From Petunia secreta (taxonomy: Eukaryota > Streptophyta > Magnoliopsida > Solanales > Solanaceae): a DNA stretch of 64,000 nucleotides. Made by a program: the position numbers and the translations under genes. A model generated the notes under the pieces. The model was not told the origin of the DNA. It was given only the letters and a program-made list of their open reading frames with translations, and did not search any database. Of the stretch, positions 11,801 to 23,119 are shown in pieces. The stretch spans positions 24,745,501-24,809,500 of the forward strand of contig JARKIP010000038.1 in NCBI GenBank assembly GCA_029990175.1, written 5' to 3'. Within the stretch, counting starts at the first letter, position 1, and the number at the start of each line of letters is the position of its first letter.

Positions 11801-14628
11801 AATGTTTTCTTGTTATGTGCAGGTTCTGATTTATGATTTGCGGTCTTCTCAACCTATGCGGATAAAGGATCATATGTAAGTTCCTTTGGCCTGCTTATAA
11901 TGGTAAACCGATTCTTGTTCTCTATTGCTTATGCATTTTGACAATATTATATAGGTATGGGAGCCCGATATTGAACATTAAGTGGCATAAAACACTTAAC
12001 ACTGAACGAACACAGTTAATAACTGCTGACAGTCACATTGCTAGGATTTGGGACCCTGAAACGGTATGCAAATCTTTTAAATAATATGCATATTTGTCAT
12101 TTAAACTAGTATATCTGTATTTGGGACAAGAAACATTTGACTGTGTGGTATGAGCTAACAACTCTTATGTTTTTTGTGTCTTTGTAACTATGCATCTACT
12201 TGATGCCAATATATAAAAAACCTTAATTCATCAAAAAAAAGAAGCATTTCACTATATGGTGTGCGTATGTTTGAACAATATAGTGCAACACTCTATATAG
12301 GTATTTTGGCTTTTGTTGGTGTTGCTGCTTTTTGCAATATGTGGAGTTAGTAATACATTTTTGTTCCGCAAAGGAATGAAGACATACTTTGGCTGGTCCA
12401 CTATAAGGTTAATATTCAGGTGCTAGGGTGTCTTACAGATAGAAATAAAAGAAGCGGAAACGGAAAGAAAGAAAACAGGAAGGGTATGCTAAGGCGTGGA
12501 ATTCTTTTTATTTAAAATGCTATTTGTTATATAATTTGGCATATGATTATTATCAGTTATTCTAATCAGCAAAAAAAAGAAAAAAATATTCAAACTTTGT
12601 TTACCTTAAATTGGTTCAACTTGTACCGAGAAGATATTGTTCTTTTCATGTTATTTTGTTTTTTTTGGGGGCAAGTAGCATCTTTTGATGAATTTTGAAG
12701 CATTTTGTAGAGCTTATGTATCATAGATCTTATCTATGAATTGGGTTTATATGATTTTTGGATGATTAATGACCTAGGGATGGTTTAAGTGCCAAGTAAC
12801 CTGAAAAGATGTTGGTAATAGAACTTTGTGCTGGGAAACTGATGGAGGATCAGAGAAAAGGAGAAGGTATACGGTAGGAAATACTGGTGATCCTGTAGGT
12901 ATATCATCATAATCAAATAAGTTTATACCTGCTAAGATCTCTAATGAAGTAGAGGCGTTATGGTGGTTATTTTTTTCGAGAAACGACGGGTTTTTTGTCA
13001 TGATGAAGACAAACTATAACAAATCACAACCTTATGCCACCATGAAATCTAGGTTGCCGCTGTTCTCTTGTCTGTTTTTGTTCTCCTTTGGACTTGCATC
13101 AAGATATCATACAATTTATGTGTAGTTATCTGTAATAGTCAGAAAAAGTATTTTTTCAAATGTATGGGGAGGTGGAACACTTAATTAGATATCACCGAGA
13201 ACAGTTGCTGAAGTTTGCTTAATCTAAGTTTCACTTTTGGTCCTGAACTCTTACAGGGAGAAGGCATGACAAGCATTGAACCAACAGGTGGGAGAATCAA
13301 CGATTTGTGTGCGTTCGCTGGTAGTGGATTGATGTTTTTGGCTCTTGACTCCAGTCAAATACCTTCATATTTCGTACCTTCACTGGGACCTGCACCCAAG
13401 TGGTGTTCTTCCCTTGAAAACTTGACGGTGTGATGCGATCCTTGTTTATATTACCTTCTCATGCCAGAGATGTTGGTGGTTCTAATTTGATATGTATTTG
13501 CAGGAAGAACTGGAGGAGCAACCCCAAACAACTATTTATGATGATTTTAAGTTTTTGACAAAAGAAGATCTCGAGAAGTTGAATTCGACCCATTTGATAG
13601 GAACCGGCCTTCTAAGAGCTTATATGCATGGTTATTTCATGGATTATCGGCTTTATAAAAAGGTGACAATCAGAATAAATTTGTGTACTAACTTTAGATG
13701 ATTGGCCCCGCAATTAAACTTATGTGCATGTCGATGCTTTGCTCTTGCAGATACAAGCCTTGTCAAATCCATTTGCTTATGATGCTTATATAGAGCAGCG
13801 GAAGCAGGAAAAGATTGACAAAAGCCGTGCCTCTCGTATCACGGTTAGTGCCATAATGTCTAGGGCAAGTGTACAGGTCTCCCATGTCTTTTTCTGTGCA
13901 CAGTTTTTTGTGCTAGCATCAAGTGAAACATGGTTTTTGTCCCTTTATCACAATCTGTAATTCTTTAGGTATTCTCCTTTCTGAAGATTTTCCAGTAATA
14001 ACAACAGATTTGAATGAATAAGGATACAACTTAATGTTAATTGCCATAGAGAGTATTTCTCTTTATTTGTTAATAGTCTTTGGTTTCTAGTCTCTTTTTG
14101 GTGTACCCATGAGATTCTGATGTGTATAGATGATTGGGTTCTTTTGTAGAGAACTATATTTTGGTGTAGGTGCTCTACCTTTTGTATACGGCTTGTATAC
14201 AGTGTTCTTCCCTTCTGTATTAATAAAATTTTATCTTATCCAAAAAAAACTCAATGTTATTTGCCCAGCTATTCAACAAAAAAAGCTAAAAGTTCATGCC
14301 TGTACCTACGTATGCCATTAACCACTTTGATTTTCTTTGTACGTAATATTTTTGTATTCCGAGTCTGGTTGCCGTACATCTTGTGGGGGAGAGTTAAATC
14401 AATTAGTCTGGTCCATCATGAAGAGAGATTTTTGGTACCCGGTAAAAGGCCTTCTGTCAGAGCAGGACACATAAGCCTTTTTGACAACTGAGTTTCGAAC
14501 CCTACACCATTGGCCCTCAGGGATTTCTTGGTTATAAAAAAAGGTCTTATGTCAAAACATGGGTCTTTTGAAAAGCTTAAAAGAAGAAGAAGAAGAAGAA
14601 GAAGAAGAAGAAGAAGAAGAAGAAGAAG

Positions 14629-14659
<31 letters not shown>

Positions 14660-17600
14660 TAGGCGCATGTTGCAAGTTCGAGGAAAGAAACAAGAGACTT
14701 TGCGGACTTGCCTTGTGTGCCTTTCAGTGACCCCCTTCTTCCACTCGCTCTTATCCCTAGCTCCCCAATCCCCTCACAAAAAAAAAAAAAAAAAGAAAGC
14801 AAAACAAAGACGGAGGAGTTTTAGCGGGCACGCATTTTATCAATCTTTAGCGTATATTGCACACTGAAGCTGAACACTTATATTTATTGAGAAGCTGGAG
14901 ACTTACTTTAGTTTGGTAATTTATCTGAAATGAAAACCAGGCTCACCAATGTACTCTAGTTCAGCTTCGTTTTGAACTGAATTGATATGGTTGGTTACTC
15001 ACAGGGAGATGTAGCTTTTATGCATCCAGTGTGAGGGGGCGCCCATGCCTTAAAGCCCATATATGGAAAACTTTGAGATTATTTAAAGTTATACTGAATT
15101 CGCTCCCAACGCCACAAAAAGTTGTGTAATGGTACTTGCAGTTGTTGACTTAAAATCCTGAATAGTATTGCCTCAAAATATAAGTTTGCATGATCTAAGT
15201 TCAACTGAAAACTGGAGCAAATCTTGAAAAGGGAACACCTCGAAGACTAATATAGACTCACTAGATAAGCATGAAAAGCTTGAGAAAGAAGAGGTACTGT
15301 GACTCAAATTCCCCAAAGCATCCAAAGGGTATGCCAATTGAGTTTTGTCTCCTTGAAGATGCCTAGCTCTGGGATTGTGTTATAGCTCACTTGGTGAGCT
15401 TGTTGGAAGGTTTGAATTCCCACTATGTGTTCTCCTCCCTTCCCCTTCCCTCTATAAATTTCTTAAAAGGAAAAGACAGGAAAGATGGCTGAATCTGAGA
15501 GGTAACAAAAAGTGTAAGGGAGGGATTGGTACAATGACTGGGTAGTGGAGAGATGCGCGAGAGCAAGTCATTGTTAGGATGAGTTAGGTCTTATGGTCAG
15601 GGATACAATTGGCCATAACAGCTGTTGAGGGTGGGTGATGTTGGGGTTTGGGAGGAGGTGATGTAATTGGGAAGAAAAGAAAAGACAACTTAACTTCTAC
15701 GTTTGAATAGGCTTTGTGAATTTTTACTTTAAATCGAAGATGCTCTGTGCAAATTACCCAAAGAAATAAAGAAGAAACTGCATTAAAAAAAAAAAAGAAG
15801 AGAAGAAACAAGAAACTGCAGCTCAAAAGTTTCGTGAGGCATCAGCATTTGAGTGCAGGTACCACTCTCCTTGTATTAAAAGAAAAAGAGACCACTGGAT
15901 CACTCAATAAGTGCATACATAATTGAGCAAACTAAAATATATAATGGTTGATTTTGTCGTGCTAGTGGTGATTCTTCTAACGGGAATTAAGACAGGTAAA
16001 GTCTTAAAGACTTGGTATTATTCACCACTTATTAAAAACAAAAAAAGAAGACTCGCTCTAATTCACCAACCGTATTTGTAAGAAAGACAAGTTAACTGCA
16101 GGTATGGGAGTATGGATTATGGCTTCTTTTGTGCTTGGTTGTTGGATACTTGGATTTTCTTGTCCTCTGTTCTGAACTTGGGGTTTTTGAATTTGTAACG
16201 GTTCATATGCCAATCAGCTGGCATCAATTAAACACAGCATGCCAGAGAATATTTATTTTCTCTTTGTAGATTGTGTTAGCAGAAGATTAAAATTTATCTC
16301 TTTGGCTTCATATTATTAAAGAATAACAATCAGACTGTTGTGTGCCTCTTCATAAGGCCCTACCAGTATCTTTGAGGCGTTTCTACTTTCTACTCATGGT
16401 TCTTGTTGAATTTACTTTTACTGTTTCATTGCAATCAAAGTTGTGTTACTTTAGGAACTGAATGACAGGGGGAGAGAGGTTTCTTACAGTAGTGGAATTC
16501 CACATATATGTATCATTTGAAGGACATTTCAACCATTTCAGAATATCCGTCTTATGTTCTCTCATTTTTCTGCAGATTAAAAGGAAGCTTCCCAAGGTTA
16601 ATCGCAAACTGATTGAAACTCTTGAGAACGAAGAAGCTGATAATGTCAATGAGGATGTTGATGGTGCTGATACGAAGAAGACACCAAAGAAGAAGAAAGG
16701 ATTGACAATTGACATTTGGAAAGATGAACGCTTCAATAAGATGTTTGAGAATAAGGTATAAAATGTCTTTACTAAGAATCGTATACTTACTAATATTGAC
16801 GAACCATAGGCCAAAATGTCATCAGAATAAGTTGGGAAAAAGTAATTACAGGTGCTTGAATCGATAATTTCTTAGAATGGTGATCAAGCACGCAGCAATG
16901 ATGTGCTTTCTGTATTTATCTATAGTACTTCTCCAATGTTCTCCCTGATAAATATATTTTAAAGCTATTGCTTATATATGTACTTGTAAAAAGAATTAAA
17001 AAATGATTCTGCCAGATCCCAACATCCTTCCATTCTTTAATGTATTTTGTTTTTCCTACAGGACTTTGAAATTGACGATCTTTCTCATGAGTATCGGGCA
17101 TTGCACCCTATGCCTTCTTCAAAGCCATCGTCTTTAGTTGAGGAACATTTTGAGCCTGTGATGGAAGGAGAGGAGCCTAGTGATTCTGATGTGTCTGCAG
17201 CAGCACAATCATCAGAAGATGAAAAAAGTTCTAGAAAGAAGTCCAGACCAAGGTTAGAATTCAGTGAATGCCATCCTAATTTATGCCATATTTAGGCTAC
17301 TAGTTGATATGCATCATAAAGTGCAAGAAAGAGAATCCGGTTGACTCCTGATAATGGGCATGTTACCTCTGATGTTTAGACTAGTTTTTTGCACGGGTTT
17401 ATTCTTTATGCAAATTGTACAGATCAAGTGGACTTCACGAATCTTTTTTTCTGGGAATTGCAACAGTAATGTGAAATATTTCTTATGTGACCAGAACATA
17501 TTTCTCAAACCTTTTTACTACTCCTATCAAAAAAAAAAAAAAAAAAGAAAAGAAATGATAGTTGCATGTCTAACTATTCCTTAAATTTTCAGAATGTATG

Positions 17601-17962
17601 AAGTCAAGGATGAGAGGCATGCAGAAGCATTCTGGAACCGCACTTCACTTGTGAAGGAGGATGCTCTTCCTCTAGGTGAAAGAGTTGCAGCTTTGTCTGA
17701 TGACCGAGCTTCTCATGGTAGGAACAATATCAAGGTGGGACCTGGAGGTTCAAGAGAAATTTCCTTTATTTCCAGAAGCTCATCGAAGTATGTGGAAGAT
17801 GAAGAAGACAAGGAAGCACGGACTGAAAGGAGAAGAGGAGTCCAGTCCTTGAAACTGAAGCCTGAGAGATCAGGTTTTCGGGGGTCCGGTGCCCGAGGCC
17901 GAGGCAGAGGGAGAGGGAGAGGAAGAAGTCATGGAACGGGCAGAGGAAGAGGGCGACGATAA
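5857..17962 (+). CDS. NOL10: Nucleolar protein 10 (NOL10/Enp2), WD40 protein of the small-subunit processome
   Basis: Spliced CDS of 16 exons: 5857-5989, 6448-6546, 7769-7860, 8149-8249, 9300-9390, 10537-10595, 10769-10889, 10963-11031, 11823-11875, 11955-12063, 13257-13427, 13504-13662, 13751-13843, 16576-16755, 17062-17252, 17593-17962. They sum to 2091 nt (696 aa plus stop), with GT-AG at every intron and intact phase throughout. The family is about 690-710 aa. The start is the Met of MAYQGGTLKS; an in-frame ATG at 5779 is judged to lie in the leader intron. An N-terminal WD40 propeller (about residues 35-380, with VACGGEDGALECFD, GSSDGKVLIYDLR, ARIWDPETGEG) precedes the NUC153-type stretch with IYDDFKFLTKEDLEKLN. 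A Lys-rich region follows, then a Gly/Arg tail (GRGRGRGRGR). Enp2/NOL10 acts in the nucleolus in early 18S rRNA processing. The close match to the Arabidopsis homologue is from memory. Introns 2, 3, 5 and 13 carry transposon pieces. Confidence 0.96.
6949..7250. mobile_element. Stowaway MITE (302 bp) in NOL10 intron 2
   Basis: It begins CTCCCTCCGTCCCATTTTAT and ends with the inverted copy ATAAAATGGGACTGAGGGAG, flanked by TA on both sides (6947-6948 and 7251-7252). These are the standard Tc1/mariner-type Stowaway termini and dinucleotide target duplication. It has no coding capacity. It sits inside the left target duplication of the neighbouring SINE. Confidence 0.92.
7254..7436 (-). mobile_element. 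tRNA-derived SINE with 16-bp target duplication
   Basis: On the minus strand the element starts 'ccctggccctcagggatttggtctagtggtaagagctc'-like, carrying a tRNA A-box-like TGGTCTAGTGGTAAGAGC. It ends in an oligo-A run (poly-T at 7254-7261 on the plus strand). The flanks ggaaattaacaattac (6934-6948 plus 7253, split by the Stowaway) and ggaaatagacaattac (7437-7452) match at 14 of 16 positions. The B box is weaker. It fits the SolS-type SINEs of Solanaceae. Confidence 0.75.
7503..7620 (-). mobile_element. Relic of a retroelement 3' end with (CAA) tail
   Basis: ACAACAACAACA followed by 'gggtcagctgtatgaattctcac' and 'ccatttaggcccgtctca' resembles the reversed 3' end of Solanaceae RTE/SINE-type repeats; similar text occurs near 19500 and, inverted, near 34290. 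It is short and decayed, and the family name is tentative. Confidence 0.35.
8474..8537 (-). mobile_element. Very short LINE 3' end with target duplication (NOL10 intron 3)
   Basis: An 18-base-plus T run followed by 'gataaagtaaaaggtatcattaaaaggcatc' is the reverse of a LINE 3' end with poly-A. It is bounded by the direct repeat tagctatttggtgtttt at 8457-8473 and 8538-8554. This is a strongly 5'-truncated LINE insertion of about 65 bp. Confidence 0.75.
10318..10356 (+). repeat. G-rich tract with G-quadruplex pattern (NOL10 intron 5)
   Basis: Four GGG runs separated by single bases occur at 10318-10332, followed by further G-runs to about 10354. The tract lies on the sense strand, so the pre-mRNA would carry it. 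The flanking sequence is AT-rich, which makes it stand out. Confidence 0.7.
10362..10435 (-). mobile_element. LINE 3'-end fragment
   Basis: A poly-T run followed by 'ggaaaaaggtaaatttattaatag' and 'ggtaccaagctggcattgagcc' is the reversed 3' end of a plant LINE: a short 3' UTR with TTTATTAATAAATTTACC-like text and poly-A. No clear target duplication was found. Confidence 0.4.
14046..14247 (+). mobile_element. 5'-truncated LINE fragment with target duplication (NOL10 intron 13)
   Basis: About 200 bp ending in A8, nearly identical in its middle to the reverse complement of the LINE piece at 32663-33020 (shared 'tagtctttggtttctagt', 'ttttggtgtacccatgag', 'agaactatattttggtgtagg'). Flanking repeats aacttaatgttaattgcc (14028-14045) and aactcaatgttatttgcc (14248-14265) differ at two positions. 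It is the 3' end of an L1-type element in the gene's sense direction. Confidence 0.75.
14380..14547 (+). mobile_element. Possible SINE relic
   Basis: A B-box-like 'gagtttcgaacccta' near 14490-14504 is followed by 'ggccctcagggatttcttggttat' and A7. That tail resembles the 3' end of the SINE at 33294-33491. The 5' half is poorly preserved. Confidence 0.35.
14581..14658 (+). repeat. (AAG)26 microsatellite
   Basis: Seventy-eight bases of uninterrupted AAG/GAA repeat lie in NOL10 intron 13, just after the presumed SINE tail. Length polymorphism is to be expected. The poly-Glu ORF across it is an artefact. Confidence 0.95.
15367..15475 (+). mobile_element. tRNA-derived SINE fragment (NOL10 intron 13)
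   Basis: A-box-like TAGCTCACTTGGTGAGC and B-box-like GGTTTGAATTCCCAC are spaced as in a tRNA-like SINE head. A CT-rich stretch and an A-rich end follow. No target duplication was identified. Confidence 0.45.
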
Positions 17963-20900
17963 ACTTTTCATACAACTTTTGTATCAAAGTAAGGGCACTA
18001 ACTATTATTCCTTAAACTTGTTTGATGTCTTACTTTTAGAATTAGTGAAGGATCGGCAGAAGAAGAGGGTACAAACAATTCATGTTTATGTTTCATGCTG
18101 CATATCTATGCCATTTCATATATTAGTGCTAGTGTGAAACAAGGGAATGAGTTTTTAGACATTTTACCCGTCATGTCTAGCGAGATCCCTTTTGCTGCGT
18201 AGTGCTTGCAAAGGGTAGCATTCTTCCATAGGGAAAGCCCAAGAATATGTGAATTCTGATGTGATTATCTCTTGGTTGATCTAAATGTAACCCCCTCTCC
18301 TTGACATGTAACTGAGATTTTGGCTTCTTTCCGCCCGCAGCCAATAGCCACACGACTAATACACATTGTCTGGAAACTTTTGTTTTGCCAGTAAAATTAT
18401 TTGACTGCAACCTATTGCAGTTATTCTTAAAGTTTTCATTACTACCTTTTTATGCATTTACTATTGGTAGTCATTTAATTACATGATTCATCATGTCGGT
18501 GTCCTTGGATTAAGCAGTCAATACCTTCAATATGTTCTGCCTAAATTTCCACCCTTAGATCGTCATGGTAACAAATGAATGATAAAACATTTCTCGCTGT
18601 CGTTCTTTTATTGGTTTGTCAGTCGTGCATTAAAGCTGACATTGTACTTGGTCTTTACTTTGTTTCCTTTTTCTTTTTTCTTGAGAAGTTATTCAACCCT
18701 TCAACACCTCCTTAAGTGATCATTTGATTAGTGCTTTGATTGTTTGCGATTATTGTTCATAAAGATGAAAGGAAGTTCATTTCTGATGAGGGTGGTATTG
18801 CTGCAAGCAAAATAGCATTGTACCAAGAAATGTGGAAAGTTGAGATTAAATGTTGGGAAATGATTCTACACTCATGAATCGTGATAGGTTCTGTGCCTTA
18901 ACTCACTCTCGTCTACTTGGCAGAGGCTAGTAGGAGCATCATTATGTATTTTTGCAAATTGCAATACATCCAAAGTGCTCTTCTCCAGAAGAAACATCTA
19001 AAGTAAGTGTGCTACCTATTCTACCTTTAAATGTGTTAATGAAAAATGAAGTGAAATTCTTTTTGTTGAGCCTAAACTATATTTCACTAACACTAAAGTA
19101 AAATACTACTTAATATTAGGATTCTGAACTGATTAACAGTTTCCTAAATCTTTCCTGGAAACACATCTGTAATACAACTGAAGAACGAATGTTAATCTTA
19201 GGACATGGGCCTTTGACTATGAAGAGACCCTACACAATAAATGCATAAGCACCATACAAAGAATGGTCTTCCAATGTTCTCTCTTGTTGTATGGACCGGA
19301 GTTTTAAGCCCAATTCAATATCAACCATCTGATCTTTTGCTTTAGTTTTTAATGACCCTCTTCAAATCTTTCACAGAATTCGTTGAAAGTGGACTGGCTC
19401 AATGCCCAGTCTAGCCAAGTATCTTCGGAGCCTCCAAGCACACCTTGTGTTATAATGCAGTGAAGCAAGGCAAAATGTTAAATAGAACATGGCTTATTTA
19501 TACAACAACAACAACTACTACTACTACTACCTCTACGCCTCAATCCCAAACAAGTTTAGGAACGAGGACTGGTTTAAGTGCTTTCTCTTATTTCTTCCCA
19601 TCCTCTTTCATAGATTTCGGTGTGTCATTAGTCATGTCATGAAACCTGCATTGTTGCGTACAATGAAGATTGAGAAACTAACTATGCATGTTGAATCGAT
19701 GATCTCATTATGCCCCATTCTCTTTTGTTCTAACTTTATTCTTTTGCCCTCTGATGTAATATTATTTTGGATTGTGAGACTGTACATTTTAACTCTTTCA
19801 AAATGTTTACAATGGTACTACATGCTACTTCCCGCCTTGAATCATGGTGAGACTGGCTTACTTGCTATGAAGATGCTAGCATGGTTTTGTATAACTTATG
19901 TGACCACTACACTGGACTGAAAATTTAAAGATCCAAATATACAAATCCAGGTACTGTTAAATTAGGAGAGAACTAGTAACTTTTATCATCATAGTTATGA
20001 TAATTTGTTCGTTGTCCTCATTTATCTCTTTGCTGCGGCCAATTAGTTACAGAGAATATGTGTTACATTCTATAGCGAAAATTGATTTTCTTCAACTAAT
20101 TCAGGTGGTTACTCTGGAGGCCATTGATAAAAAAGTATACGCAGGAGAATTATGTGATGAAGTGCATTATCCAGACAAGGGCTACTAGAGGATTTGATTG
20201 GCTGATACAAGATTGCATCTTGGAGCTAATTAAGTGATTTTTGTGTTATAATTTTGTTTATAGATATAAAGATCAAATATCCTGTAAGAAATTTTGCTGA
20301 TGCTTTTGATCATCTATCACTGCTGAAATGACACAATGTGTGAGGAATGTTCCTGCAAGTGCTGTCCAAATGTGTTCAGGGCCTGTTCTCTTCCCCTCTG
20401 GTTTTCCCTGCGAGGGGCCTCTTTCGTATCTCCATGTTCAAGTTGAGAGTAGTTGCCTTTTGATGCCGAGGCATTTCTGAGTTAGAGAAAGAGTTTAAAG
20501 GCCGTTTAATTACTACCACATTGAAATTGTGAAGGGTGGTGGATATGGGAGAAACTTATAGGATTTGTTTGGTAGGGCGAAAGTCATTTTGTAGGAATGT
20601 AAGATATTGACGTGAAAGTTGTTTTTTTTAGTGTTTGTTAAGAGGTATCTTTAAGGAAAATACTTTTCATTAGAAAATTATATTTTTGGTGATAGATATG
20701 CTGAGAGTCATTCTCAGAGAGAAACATTATCCATCTAAAGTGGGAAATGATTTCCCTTATGAGCGGAAGTCATTTTCCTTTTAACTTTTACTATATTAAT
20801 AGTAATTCCTTTTAACTACTCAAGATTATAATTTCTCTCCAAATTTTTGTTCTTTTTTGAACTGTGTAAAGGATACACAATTCTCACATATTATTGGAAA

Positions 20901-21122
20901 GATAAGATTGCTAGGGGAGAAGTTTCAGAGGATATTCTAGGCAAATGGTTAACTTTGGCAAAATGGCTTCTATTTGGAAGTGATTGAAAGTCGTTGCGAT
21001 TGGGGTTTACATCAATAACAGCGAAAGTCATTTACGTTAAAAAAGCAGAGTTGACATAAAAACAATATTAAGGAATGTTTCTTGCAAATGCTTTTCCTAC
21101 AAATGATTATTGCATTTCATAT
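17963..21122. other. Intergenic, downstream of NOL10; no gene recognised
   Basis: The first few hundred bases should contain the NOL10 3' UTR. The rest holds short ORFs without recognisable family. One splice-like fragment (acceptor ttcag at about 20104, then an open stretch to a stop near 20188 with VVTLEAIDKKVYAGEL) could be a terminal exon or a relic, but no partner exons were found. A reversed retroelement tail with CAA/CTA repeats lies near 19500-19600. Confidence 0.45.
19498..19640 (-). mobile_element. Retroelement 3'-end relic with (CAA)/(CTA) tail
   Basis: ACAACAACAAC(TAC)n followed by 'cgcctcaatcccaaacaagtttagg' is the reversed end of a repeat found in many Solanaceae loci. A counterpart in the other direction lies near 34140-34340 ('cttaggattgaggcatagttgttg'). 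Coding parts are absent. Confidence 0.35.
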
Positions 21123-21135
21123 ATGATTGAAAAAG

Positions 21136-21335
21136 TCACACTTCTTACTATTCTTGCATGTTGAGTATGCATTTTCCTTCCCCCTTCTTATACCAGTTTC
21201 AAAATTATTGATGTCTTCTTTACTTGCTACATTTCTTGAATTGAGGGTCTTTCGAAAACAGTCTATCACGCTCATAGTAGAGGTAAGGTCTGCGTAGACC
21301 CACCCTCCCAAAATACTACTTAGTATGTTGTATTA
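21136..21335 (+). mobile_element. 5'-truncated RTE-type LINE (200 bp) with 13-bp target duplication
   Basis: It contains the RTE 3' UTR ('attgagggtctttcgaaaacag', 'aaggtctgcgtagaccc') and ends in TTGTATTA. It is flanked by perfect copies of atgattgaaaaag at 21123-21135 and 21336-21348. The 3' text matches the tails at 22055-22165, 26400-26538 and 55690-55809. Confidence 0.85.
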
Positions 21336-21397
21336 ATGATTGAAAAAGGGTAAATGAAATTTCAAGCTCGACGAAATGTTCAACGATTATGTTTAAA

Positions 21398-22165
21398 TTT
21401 GATGTCACACATCGTATAGGAGCGGGGTGGATGAAGTGGAGGCTCGTCTCCGGTGTCCTATGCAATAAGAAATTTCCACCTAGACTTAAAGGTAAGTTCT
21501 ATAGAGTGGTCGTTAGACCAGCTATGTTGTATGGAGCGGAGTGTTAGCTAGTCAAGAACGCACACATTCAGAAAATGAGTGTAGCAGAGATGAGAATGCT
21601 TAGATAGATGTGTGAGCATACTAGGATGGATAAGATTAGAAACGAGGTCATTCGTGACAAGGTAGGAGTGACCTCGGTGGTGGATAAGATATGAGAAACA
21701 AGGTGCACCACATAGGAGGTGTGAGGGGTTGGCTGTACTTGGTCTTCGAAGAGGTAGAGGTAGACCGAAGAAGAATTGGGATGAGGTGATTAGATATGAC
21801 ATGACTAATCTTCATAATACCGAGGACATGATCCTAGATAGAAAAACGTGGAGGTTGGGGATTATGGTATACGGTTTAGACGAGAGTTTATTTGAATATA
21901 TACTATTTTTATCTTATTCTTCGTCTTTATTGTTGTTGGTGCTTGATGTTTGTTGTTTCCTTGGTTATATATAGTTTTTATGTCAACGTTCCCTTTACAA
22001 TGGTATTGTCATTTTAATTTTTCTTTTCAAACTTGTTTTCTAAAATGTCTTTCTTTAATCGAGGGTCTATCGGAAATAGGCTCTCCACCTTCGTGAGGGC
22101 AAGGTCTGAGTATATCTCACTCTCCGCAGACCCCACTTATGAAATACATCGAATATGTTGTTGTT
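21398..22165 (+). mobile_element. 5'-truncated RTE-type LINE (768 bp) with 13-bp target duplication
   Basis: It aligns with the 3' part of the RTE at 55017-55809, from the 'cacatcgtat..g.ggatgaag' stretch through 'ggtagaccgaagaagaa.tgg' to a (TTG)n tail. Broken pieces of the C-terminal domain are visible (KIRNEVIRDKVGV, LGLRRGRGRPKKNW). Perfect gattatgtttaaa repeats lie at 21385-21397 and 22166-22178. Stops interrupt the frame, so it is non-functional. Confidence 0.92.
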
Positions 22166-22178
22166 GATTATGTTTAAA

Positions 22179-22828
22179 CTATCTTCATCTCCAAACCTTG
22201 AATATGTGGTGATAAACACACAAGAGGGGAGGGGTAAATTGGATACTCTAGAAAATAAACTGTTACTTAGGATGATGCGAGATCATGTTTATGTTTCTTC
22301 TTTAGATTTAAACATCTAGTGTTATATAGTGACTGAGCTAATTCATATTCGAGAGATGAATATCCCACTATAGTTGGAACAAAGAAGTTTGAGGGATCGA
22401 ATTTGATATCTTCAATAATAATAGTTTGGGGAACCTTTAACGTCCCAATACATTTATGCTATACAATAGTTCGATTAATTTGACTTTGTATCACCAAAGA
22501 TCTAATGATCTTCAAGGCTAGAGCTCTTCTTGCAAAATATAATTTAGGGTTTGAAAACCAAGATCTTCGATTATATATGGAGGTATCTTTCTCATGTTCT
22601 AAACCTTCAGATTCACATCGTAGAAAAAACCATCTAACAAAGTTTCATCTTCCGAACTCTTGACTCGTGATTTCTAATTATGGTTTGAGAAACCTTTTCT
22701 GTCCAGCCAGATCAGTATCAACATTATTTCATTGATCATAATTTGTTTCTTAAATTTCATGAACTTATCGTTCTTGAGAACAATTGAAATATGTAGCACT
22801 AGATTTAATACGCTCAAACAAATAAATT
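22179..22828. other. Intergenic, nothing recognised
   Basis: AT-rich sequence with no ORF of note, no splice-supported exon and no repeat family that I could name. Confidence 0.4.
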
Positions 22829-22829
22829 A

Positions 22830-23108
22830 CTCCCCCAGTCTCATTTTATTTACCCTGTTATTCTTTTATACGTCCCTTAAGAAATTATTAATGCAGGGTT
22901 ATTAACTATTTTACCCTTATTTTTTTATTGGTATTTAAACAATCATAATATTAACCCATAATTGAGATATTTGTGGTCTTCAAGAACAATAACTACTAAG
23001 AGCAAAATAAATTTTAAAAAAAAAAAACTATTTTGCCTTGAACTTCTAAAGTGACATAATTTGAGACGAATATTTATAATAATTCGTACAAAAAAAATGA
23101 GACAAAAG
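22830..23108. mobile_element. Degraded Stowaway-like MITE
   Basis: It starts taCTCCCCCAGTCTCATTTTATT and, near its right end, has the inverted AAAAAAATGAGACAAAAGAATAA. The terminal GGGAGTA on the right is missing or lost. The Mutator-like element begins immediately to the right. Confidence 0.45.
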
Positions 23109-23119
23109 AATAATATTTT

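Noticed and set aside
14559..14867. ORF with a long poly-Glu run
   Set aside because: It is a translation of the AAG microsatellite and flanking intron; no real gene.
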